From NCBI GenBank assembly GCA_910589015.1, contig CAJUSA010000004.1, positions 62,001 through 126,000 on the forward strand: a DNA stretch of 64,000 nucleotides. Direction: 5' to 3'. The position numbers were made by a program, and so were the translations under genes. Origin of the DNA: an uncultured Christensenellaceae bacterium. Its GTDB lineage: Bacteria; Bacillota; Clostridia; Christensenellales; Borkfalkiaceae. The notes under the pieces are model-generated. The model saw only the letters and a program-made list of their open reading frames with translations. It was not told where the DNA came from and made no database searches. Below, one piece after another: positions 32,325 through 40,195 of this stretch; within the stretch, counting starts at the first letter, position 1, and each line of letters starts with the position of its first letter.

Positions 32325-33869
32325 ATGGAAATCAAACGGAAACATCGGTTCGCCTTTTTGGGCGCAACGGCTTTGCTTGCGGGGGCATGTATCGCGTTTC
32401 CGACGGTAACGCTGTCGGCAAAGGCGGTTACGAGCGAGGAAAAGACGATCGATATGTACCTTATCGCGGGGCAGAGCAACGCGGCTGGGTATTCGTCCAA
32501 AGGAGAACCGTTCGGAGGCGTGTTCGAGAACGTGCGCTATGCGGGCGAAGTGGACAGAAACCGCACAAGCGGCAGAGTCGCTCACAGTCTTTTGACTTAT
32601 CCTTTTGAGCCTGCCGTGAAAGAAGGATACGGCTATATGGCGGACTGTATCGGTCCGGAATACGGAATTGCCGAAAAACTGAACGAAAATTACAAGGGCG
32701 GACACAAGGCACTTGTGTTCAAGTCGGCAGCGGGCGGCACGGGACTTAGAAACAGCACGCACGGGGGTAACGAATCTTTCGGGAATTGGTATCCGCGTTC
32801 CCAATGGCACGGCGCCTCGGTGAATCCGTCAAATCCGATGGGTTTGCAATATCAATGGTTTGTGGATAATTTTACAAGCGTCTATACGCAACTCACGGAA
32901 CACGGCTACACGGTGCGCGTGCAGGGCATGGCTTGGATGCAGGGCGAGGATGACTTAACGTCGCCGTGGAAATACGGTCCGCTTTTGGAAGCGTTTATCA
33001 CCGATATACGGACCGATCTCGTTTCAATTACGAACGACAGCGCGCTTTCCGAAATGCCCTTCGTGATTGGCGAGATTGCAACCTCGTTTGAAAAGGCGAA
33101 TAATACGTTGGTCCCGCCATTTATCGAGGTGCAACGTTCGGTCGCCGCGAAAATGGAAAACGTGTTCACGGTAAAAACGGACGATCTCATTATCGTAGAC
33201 ACGGACGGTACAATCAAGGGAACCGATCATTGCCACTTTACAAGACAGGATTCGCGAACGCTCGGCAACCGTTTCGGGGAGGTGTTGCTTGAAAACGCCC
33301 GTTGGGACGGCGCGTATGTCAGCACGAGCGAAGGCGGAACGATCGAGAAAGCATTTAATACGGAAACGAAAGAATTGACCGTCACGGTGAAAGCGAACGA
33401 GGGCTATGCTTTGAAATCGCTCACCTTCGACGGCAGAAACGTGACGGCGCAGGTATCAAACGGCAAATACGTGGCGCAGAATCCCCGCAAGGGCGTGACC
33501 TGCGAAGCGGTGTTCGAGCGGATAAAGCAATCGTTTGAAATTACTTACGAGTTCAACGCGGAAGAGGGCGCCGTTACGGGCTCGGCTTCCGTCGAAGAGG
33601 GCAAGCCGCTGTCCGTCACCGTAACGCCCAAAGAGGGTTACGAGGTCGAAAGCGTAAAGTTCGGCGAAACGGAGCTTGCATTGAAAGACGGGAAGTTTAC
33701 GATGGACGGCGTAACTTCGTCGGGTACGGTAAAGGTAACGTTCCGTAAAAAAGAAACGTCGGGCGGCGGTTGCAATTCGGCAATCGGCGGAGCGGCGCTC
33801 GGAACATTCGCCGCGGTTGCGGCGGTCTCCGTTGCGGCTGTATTAATAAGAAGAAAGAAAAAGAATTAA
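32325..33869 (+). CDS. Surface sialate O-acetylesterase-like (SASA/SGNH) protein
   Basis: 514 aa. The N-terminal signal peptide ends around AKA (~residue 36). The SASA (DUF303) domain begins IDMYLIAGQSNAAGYSSKG with nucleophile S51, has QGMAWMQGEDDLT (~206-218) and ends at DHCHFTRQDSRTLGNRFGE with the Asp/His pair. Such enzymes remove acetyl or other acyl esters from sugars. Two InlB/MucBP-like repeats follow (~345-400; ~405-470). The tail SGGGCNSAIGG + hydrophobic helix + RRKKKN is a tripartite C-terminal anchor without LPXTG, shared with three other proteins in the window. It could deacetylate pectic polymers before the glycosidases act. Confidence 0.82.
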   Translation: MEIKRKHRFAFLGATALLAGACIAFPTVTLSAKAVTSEEKTIDMYLIAGQSNAAGYSSKGEPFGGVFENVRYAGEVDRNRTSGRVAHSLLTYPFEPAVKEGYGYMADCIGPEYGIAEKLNENYKGGHKALVFKSAAGGTGLRNSTHGGNESFGNWYPRSQWHGASVNPSNPMGLQYQWFVDNFTSVYTQLTEHGYTVRVQGMAWMQGEDDLTSPWKYGPLLEAFITDIRTDLVSITNDSALSEMPFVIGEIATSFEKANNTLVPPFIEVQRSVAAKMENVFTVKTDDLIIVDTDGTIKGTDHCHFTRQDSRTLGNRFGEVLLENARWDGAYVSTSEGGTIEKAFNTETKELTVTVKANEGYALKSLTFDGRNVTAQVSNGKYVAQNPRKGVTCEAVFERIKQSFEITYEFNAEEGAVTGSASVEEGKPLSVTVTPKEGYEVESVKFGETELALKDGKFTMDGVTSSGTVKVTFRKKETSGGGCNSAIGGAALGTFAAVAAVSVAAVLIRRKKKN

Positions 33870-33888
33870 ACGAAACAAAAAGCGAAGG

Positions 33889-33917
33889 CAGGGCGACGAG
33901 AATGCCGCCCTGTTTTT
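33889..33917 (+). terminator. Terminator-like hairpin before the GH42 gene
   Basis: CAGGGCG (33889-33895) pairs with CGCCCTG (33906-33912), followed by a T-run. It separates the surface part of the operon (upstream) from the cytoplasmic enzymes (downstream) and may reduce readthrough. Confidence 0.65.
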
Positions 33918-33933
33918 CAAAAAGGAAAGGAAT

Positions 33934-35883
33934 ATGGATAAAATCTATTTGGGCGCGGCGTATTATCCCGAGCTGTGGGACGAGAGAGAATTGGAAAAGG
34001 ATATCGCGCGTTGTAAAGAACTGGGCGTAAACTGTTTGCGGATCGGCGAATTTGCTTGGGGCAAAATGGAGCCGAAAGAAGGAAAATTCGATTTTTCGTG
34101 GCTTTCGAGTATCGTGGATAAGCTCTGCGAAAACGGCATTTCCGTCGTACTCTGTACGCCCACGGCAACCCCGCCCCGTTGGATGCTGAACAAGTACCCC
34201 GAAACGCGCATGGTCATGCACGATCTTATTCGCGCGGACGTTTCCTCGCGCTGTCATACCTGCAAGACCTCGCCCGTCATGCGGGAGAAAAACCGTATCA
34301 TCGTGACCGAGCTTGCCAAAGTATTTGCAGGGCATAAGGGCGTAATCGGCTGGCAGATCGACAACGAAATTTATCCGTATTCCGAGGGGTGCTATTGCGA
34401 GCGGTGCAAAAGCGCGTTCCGCGCGTTTTTGAAAGAGAAATTCGGCACAGTCGATCGCTTAAACGAGGCGTGGGGCATGGCGCGATGGTCGTTAAATTAC
34501 GATTCGTTCGACGAGGTCGAGCCGCCCTATCCCAAGCAATGGCGGCATCCGTCGCTTCGCAAGGCGTGGCGTGATTTTCATTACGGACAAATCAAGAGCT
34601 ACGTGGAAGAACAGGCGGAGATATTACATAACTACGGCTGCGAAAACGTGGGCACGAACATGATGCAACACAATTCGTTGAGCTATTATAAACTTAACGA
34701 GAAGCTGGACGTTGCGCAGTATAATCATTACGACACGGCTCAGCGTTTGCCCGACACGGCATTTGCCTACGATTTCGTGCGGACGGTAAAGGATAAACCG
34801 TTCTGGATCATGGAAACGCAGGTGGGCTGGAACGGGAGCGAGTATGCGGATAACGGCTACCGCCCCGAGGGGGCTTGCTACGCAAATACCTGGCTGCCGA
34901 TCGCAAAGGGCGCGGAAATGAATTTGTACTGGTTGTTCCGCACGCACCCGAACGGTCATGAAATGGGACACGGCGCGATGTACTCTTCGGCGGGAAGAGC
35001 ATACCGTGTGAGTGAAGAGGTGAAACGCGCGGCAGAAGAATTAAAAAAGTGCGAAAAGTTTTTAACAAGTACTTGCATTAAAAGCAAAATTGCGTTACAC
35101 TATTCGAGCACGGCGCACAACAGTTTTGAATGCGCTCCTTTGTTGAAAGGATTGAACTACCGTGAAACGCTGATTATAAAATATTACGCGGCGTTCCGTC
35201 ACTATAACGTGGACGTGATCGATACGCAACACGGTTTGAAAAACTACGAAGTGATCGTATCGCCCTTCCTTGCCACGGTAGACGAAAACGGACTGAAAGA
35301 GCGGATCACAGAATGGGTAAAGAACGGCGGAACGTGGATCGTGGGACCGATGTCGGACATCATGGACGGCAACGTGAAGAAGTACACGGACGCGCCGTAT
35401 TCCTTCCTCGAACAGTTGGCGGGGGTGTATACAAAATATCAGAAGCCCGTTGCGAACGAGGTATTCAAAGCGCACTGGACGAACGACGGCGAATGTTCCG
35501 TGAGTATATGCTATGACGCCTACGAATGTAACGAGGGGACAAAGAGCCTTGCGCACTATGTAGCGGGCGAGTTTGCGCCGCTATCCGTTATCACCGAGCG
35601 GAAGGTAGGTAAAGGGAAAGTCATTCTCGTGGGCAGCGTAATCAGTTGCGGGGACTTGTTGCGGCTTGTGAACCGCGCGCCGATTGCCGAAGCAAGCGAA
35701 AACGTGATTTTAACTGAGCGCACGGGAAAGAACGGGGACATGTACGGCATTATCGCCGTGGAAACGCAGAACAAGGGCGGTTACGTTATCCTGAACGGCG
35801 AGTATACCGACCTGATTACGGGCAAAGCATGCTCGGGCAAAACGGAAATTCAACCCTACGGGGTTTTGGTATTAAAGAGGTGA
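33934..35883 (+). CDS. GH42 beta-galactosidase (cytoplasmic)
   Basis: 649 aa with no signal peptide. The opening YLGAAYYPELWDERELEKDIARCKELGVNCLRIGEFAW is the GH42 signature. General acid E145 lies in WQIDNEIYPY and nucleophile E294 in WIMETQVGW. The zinc-cluster cysteines typical of GH42 are seen in CYCERCKSAF. A trimerisation domain and small beta domain complete it, giving the usual ~650-690 aa. It hydrolyses terminal beta-galactosides (or alpha-L-arabinopyranosides) from imported oligosaccharides. The Shine-Dalgarno is AAGGAAAGG; the GH31 gene starts 4 nt after its stop. Confidence 0.93.
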   Translation: MDKIYLGAAYYPELWDERELEKDIARCKELGVNCLRIGEFAWGKMEPKEGKFDFSWLSSIVDKLCENGISVVLCTPTATPPRWMLNKYPETRMVMHDLIRADVSSRCHTCKTSPVMREKNRIIVTELAKVFAGHKGVIGWQIDNEIYPYSEGCYCERCKSAFRAFLKEKFGTVDRLNEAWGMARWSLNYDSFDEVEPPYPKQWRHPSLRKAWRDFHYGQIKSYVEEQAEILHNYGCENVGTNMMQHNSLSYYKLNEKLDVAQYNHYDTAQRLPDTAFAYDFVRTVKDKPFWIMETQVGWNGSEYADNGYRPEGACYANTWLPIAKGAEMNLYWLFRTHPNGHEMGHGAMYSSAGRAYRVSEEVKRAAEELKKCEKFLTSTCIKSKIALHYSSTAHNSFECAPLLKGLNYRETLIIKYYAAFRHYNVDVIDTQHGLKNYEVIVSPFLATVDENGLKERITEWVKNGGTWIVGPMSDIMDGNVKKYTDAPYSFLEQLAGVYTKYQKPVANEVFKAHWTNDGECSVSICYDAYECNEGTKSLAHYVAGEFAPLSVITERKVGKGKVILVGSVISCGDLLRLVNRAPIAEASENVILTERTGKNGDMYGIIAVETQNKGGYVILNGEYTDLITGKACSGKTEIQPYGVLVLKR

Positions 35884-35887
35884 ATTT

Positions 35888-38395
35888 ATGGAACAAATCA
35901 TTTACGGCAACATTCGCGTGCAGATATTGAGCGAAAATATCGTTCGTATTGAGTACGGTAAAAACGGCAGCTTCTGCGATGAGAATACGTTTTTTATTCC
36001 GAACAAAACGGCGTATACGGGCGGCGTTTCGTATACGCAGGAAGAGGGCGTTGTTTGCTTCGGGGAATACGAGCTGTATCTGCCCGAAAACGCCAAATCG
36101 CTCAAAGGCGTTCGTTTGGAAAAGAACGGCAAGCGGGTATATACATACAAAAAACTTGCAAACAGCGGCGAACTGCCGCCGCTCAATAAAACGCCCGAGG
36201 TGTTTGCGCTGTCGGATACGCCGCGGGTCATCGTTCCCGAGGGCGGGTATTCGGTTGAAAGAAAGGGCGAATATACCGTCGAAGAAAACGCCGAGGATAT
36301 TTATTTATTGATTTGCGGCGGCAACGCGAAGAAGCTGAGAAAGCTGTATGTGGAACTAACGGGACGGTGCGAGCTTGTGCGTCTTTCTACGCTCGGCGGT
36401 TGGAACAGCAAATATTACGCATATAGTGAGGAAGAGGCGAAGCAGCTGATTTTAGATTACGAGGCGCATGATATTCCGCTTGACGTCATGGTAATCGATA
36501 CGGATTGGCGCGATTGCACGGACGGTTGGGGTTACGACATCAATACAACGCTCTTCCCCGATATGAAGCGGTTTATGGACTTTGCGCACGCGCACGGCGT
36601 GGAAGTGATGTTCAACGATCACCCCGAACCCGTAAGCGGGGCGCAGGTGTTCGCGCCCGAAGAGATCGCCTACCGCGAAAAGAATTTGCAATCGCTTATG
36701 GCAAAGGGCTTGGATATCTGGTGGTACGACCGAAATTGGTCAACGCATTTGATTTCCCCCTCGAAGAATGTTTATTGGGAAACGTTCGGATTGTATCTGT
36801 TCGAAGACGTTACGCGGCATTACTATCAGAAGCAGGCAGATAATAAAGAAATTTATCGCCGTCCCGTCATCATGGGGAATGCGGTAAACGTGGTAAACGG
36901 CAACTATATGGGTATTACCGACAGCGCGTCGCACCGATATTCCATTCAGTGGACGGGGGATATCGCAAGTACGCCGGACGCGCTTGCGCAGGAAGTTGCA
37001 ACGATGATCAAGGCGGGCAACAGCGGTATCGCCTATTGCAACGCCGATTGCGGCGGACATATTGGCAATCCCGATAAGGAGGGATTCGTGCGTTGGATGC
37101 AGTTCGGAACGCTGTCGCCCGTGTTCCGTCCGCACTGTACAAATACGGTAGAGCGCACGCGCGAACCGTGGGTATTCGATCGGGAAACGGAGAATATTGT
37201 AAGAGAATATAACAATCTTCGTTACCGTTTGCTTCCCGTGATATATAAAAATGCTTATGAAAACTATATAACGGGCGAGCCGATCTTCAAGGCATTGGGA
37301 TACGAATATCCGACCGATAAAAAGGCGCTTGCTAGCGACGACGAGTATATACTCGGAAACGATCTTCTGATTTCGCCGATCGGCGGCAAGTGCCCGACAA
37401 CGGTCAAAAAAGCAAATTACGCCGCGCCCGTGAAGGCGACCTATTATAACGGCAGGGAACTCGAAGGCGAGCCGATCGCCGAGGCGAAATACGATTGCTT
37501 GGATATCACGCTCAACCATACTTCGCCCGAAGAGGGCGTGCCCGTGTACGATTTCTCGGCGCGGTTTGAAACGAAGGTGAAATTCGATAATACGGTGCGT
37601 CTGTGCATCAAGTGCGACGACGGTGCAACGGTGTGGGTGGACGGCAAAAAGGTTTTGGAAGATAAGACGCTGCATTCCGCGCTCTTGTTCCCGCTGTGCG
37701 AGCTGAGTGCGAACGAAGAGCATGACGTTAAGATCGAATATTTCCAGGCGGGCGGCGAGGCGAGTTGTGCGCTATGCTATTTCGAGCTCGAAAGGGAAAA
37801 AGAAAAAAATGTTTATTTGCCCGCAGGGAAATGGATAGATGCCTTCACGGGAAAAGTATATGAAGGGGAAACAGTTGCGGCGCGTAAATATGCATTGCAA
37901 GAAATGCCGTTGTTTATCAGGCTGGGCGCGCTCCTGCCCTTGGCGCATGAAGCAAGGAACACCAAAGAACAAAAATGGGATAGGCTAGTCTACGATTTCT
38001 ACCCCGATAAGGATGCAACGGACGAGGGTTATTTGTATGAGGACGATACCGAAACGACGGCGTATAAGCTGGGGCAGTGCCGCAAGAGCGCGTACAGAGC
38101 GGGCTATTGCAAGGAGTGTAACGCTTACGTTGTGAATCTTTCCAAAGCCGAGGGAAGCTTTGCGGGCGAGAAGTGCTTTGCGGAACGCGAAATCACGTTC
38201 AAGGTGCATTTGCTCGGCGGCGAGAAAATCAAGCGCGTGACGGTGAACGGCGAAGAGGTTGCGTTTCAGGTTGTAAAAAAGGATGCTTCGGCATTTCCCT
38301 TAAACGCTGGCGAAGCCGCCACCGATTCCGATACGGTTCTCGTTACCGCAAAAATGAAGGTCGTCGAAGATTACGAATTCATATTTTATCTGTGA
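35888..38395 (+). CDS. Cytoplasmic GH31 alpha-glycosidase with inserted PA14 domain
   Basis: 835 aa with no signal peptide. The catalytic barrel has D281 in WWYDRNWS as nucleophile and D358 in QWTGDIAST as acid/base, with NADCGGH after it, so it shares the unusual WYDRNW motif with the surface GH31 at 26659. A PA14-like domain is inserted at about residues 545-640 (ARFETKVKFDNTVRLCIKCDDGATVWVDGKKV), and distal beta domains follow. PA14 insertions in glycosidases usually shape the entrance to the active site and favour oligosaccharides. It is co-transcribed with GH42 (4 nt gap). It probably removes an alpha-linked sugar such as xylose, glucose or galactose from imported fragments. Confidence 0.9.
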   Translation: MEQIIYGNIRVQILSENIVRIEYGKNGSFCDENTFFIPNKTAYTGGVSYTQEEGVVCFGEYELYLPENAKSLKGVRLEKNGKRVYTYKKLANSGELPPLNKTPEVFALSDTPRVIVPEGGYSVERKGEYTVEENAEDIYLLICGGNAKKLRKLYVELTGRCELVRLSTLGGWNSKYYAYSEEEAKQLILDYEAHDIPLDVMVIDTDWRDCTDGWGYDINTTLFPDMKRFMDFAHAHGVEVMFNDHPEPVSGAQVFAPEEIAYREKNLQSLMAKGLDIWWYDRNWSTHLISPSKNVYWETFGLYLFEDVTRHYYQKQADNKEIYRRPVIMGNAVNVVNGNYMGITDSASHRYSIQWTGDIASTPDALAQEVATMIKAGNSGIAYCNADCGGHIGNPDKEGFVRWMQFGTLSPVFRPHCTNTVERTREPWVFDRETENIVREYNNLRYRLLPVIYKNAYENYITGEPIFKALGYEYPTDKKALASDDEYILGNDLLISPIGGKCPTTVKKANYAAPVKATYYNGRELEGEPIAEAKYDCLDITLNHTSPEEGVPVYDFSARFETKVKFDNTVRLCIKCDDGATVWVDGKKVLEDKTLHSALLFPLCELSANEEHDVKIEYFQAGGEASCALCYFELEREKEKNVYLPAGKWIDAFTGKVYEGETVAARKYALQEMPLFIRLGALLPLAHEARNTKEQKWDRLVYDFYPDKDATDEGYLYEDDTETTAYKLGQCRKSAYRAGYCKECNAYVVNLSKAEGSFAGEKCFAEREITFKVHLLGGEKIKRVTVNGEEVAFQVVKKDASAFPLNAGEAATDSDTVLVTAKMKVVEDYEFIFYL

Positions 38396-38403
38396 GAAAA
38401 ACG

Positions 38404-40195
38404 ATGCGTTGGTATATTGCAGAAAATAAAAGAAGAATTGCAAGCGAGAACTTCGAGGGGCATTCCGATCATATCGAAATGAGCGGAGAGCAGGTGTCGG
38501 GCGTGATCGCTTATGGGGTAAAGGACGGCGTGCCGTATTATAAGCGGCGGTTTGCCTATCCGAATTTTCGCATTCAGCCGAACAATACATGCGGCACTTA
38601 TCAACCCGAATGTAGCGAAAGCCCGATTTCGTTTGAAGAAAAAGAGCGGTTCGAGCGCGTAGAATCAGACGGCGTGCTGTCGGTCTATTCTCATGCTGGG
38701 AATTTGAAGATAATCCGCAGATGCTGGGAATTTGAAGATAATCCGCAGATTCTTTCCTTCCACGACTTTGCCTGTGTTTTACGAGCAAGTAGAGCTATTT
38801 AACGGCGGCACGCAATCAGTAATGCCGAAGTGGAAAACGCATAAGCGGTTGGAAAATAAGCTCGTTTGCGAGGGGTATGTTTACTTTCAGCGTACTTGCA
38901 AAACGCCCTGCCGAGAGATTGCAGTGGGAGAAAAGGTAACGCTGTTGTTTTGCTATTCCGCGCGTTTTGCAAACGAAGAAATTCCATACGAGGAGAATCC
39001 GCTTGAAAAGCGACGCGCCCGCGTAGAGGAGTTAATGTCGCAGTGCGATATCACGACGGGAAACGAAATCGTCGATACCATGTTCGCGTTTGCAAAGCTA
39101 CGGGCGGGGGAAAGCCTGTTCCGCACCGAAAAGGGACTGATTCATTCTCCGGGTGGAATGGCATACTATGCGGCGATCTGGTGCAACGACCAGTGCGAAT
39201 ACGTTGCGCCTTGGTTCGCCTTTACGGGCGACAAGTTACAGGCGGAAGCGATAAAAAATATTTACGGGTGGTATTACCCGTATTTCAACGACGATTATCT
39301 GCCGATCCCGAGCAGTATCATCTGCGGAGGCTATGATTATTGGAACGGTGCGGGTGATCGGGGCGACGCGGAAATGTATTTGTACGGACTTTCGCGCGTG
39401 CTGTTAACGCAGGGGAAATTCCCGAACGAAGAGCAGAAAAAGGCGCTCGATTGGTGCGTGGAGTATATCAAAAGAAATATCACCGAGGACGGCGTTGTCT
39501 TTTCTAACAGTGACGAGCTGGAAAACAGAATTTCTTCTGGAATCAACCTGAATACCTCTTCGCTTGCTTACGGCGGTTTAGGTTATTACGCCGTGTTGTT
39601 GAAGCGTATGAGGAAAGCGGGCGAGGCGGAAAAAATCGAACAAATGCAGACAGTGCTCGGCGAAGCGATAGAAAATTATTTCGGCGGAGAAGTAAGCGGA
39701 TATCATACCTATCATTATCACAAGGGGTGCGACGTGATTCGTGCCTGGAACTGTCTGCCCGTGTACATGGGGATTACAAATCGCGCGAAAGATACGCTAA
39801 ACAGTATCGACGAAAAGTTGTGGACGGACGGGAGCTGCCGCAGTACCGAGGGCGAAACAATCCTTTGGGACAGGAGCGCGCTTTACTATATCATGGCGTT
39901 GTTCCGTGCGGGCGAAACGGAACGGGCGTGGGAAAAGCTGAAAGAGTACAGCAAGACGCGGCTGTTGGGCGAGCATGTTCCCTATGCGGTGGAAGCGTAT
40001 CCCGAGGGTGGAATGCGGCATCTTTCCGCCGAGAGCGGGCTTTTCTGCCGCATATTCTCGGATGGACTTTTGAATATCGGTTTCGATGAAAAGGGATATA
40101 TCGTGAATTGCGTGTTGTCCAAAGAAATAAACGAAATATCAGTTGAAAATATCTGTTTGAACGGCAAAATGGAGACGATCAATGTTACAAGGTAA
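38404..40195 (+). pseudogene. Six-hairpin glycosidase-like gene broken by a 28-bp tandem duplication
   Basis: The ATG at 38404 opens 132 codons (to 38802) that continue in another frame from 38732 to 40195. At the junction a 28-nt unit (38693-38720) is repeated exactly once (38721-38748). Deleting one copy joins the frames as HAGNLKIIRRFFPSTTLPVFYEQ, giving an intact ~587-aa protein. The downstream part looks like an (alpha/alpha)6 toroid (IHSPGGMAYYAAIWCNDQCEYVAPWF; AWNCLPVYMGI; GETILWDRSALYYIMAL; EAYPEGGMRHLSAESGLFCRI), close to GH78- or GH95-like catalytic folds. The exact family is uncertain. No signal peptide, so cytoplasmic. It overlaps the GH78 start by 14 nt. Confidence 0.82.
38693..38748 (+). 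repeat. 28-bp perfect tandem duplication causing a frameshift
   Basis: Two identical adjacent copies, 38693-38720 and 38721-38748, begin ATGCTGGGAATTTGAAGATA. As 28 is not a multiple of 3, the second copy shifts the frame of the host gene. The perfect identity suggests a recent slippage event, which is easily reversible. Confidence 0.95.
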
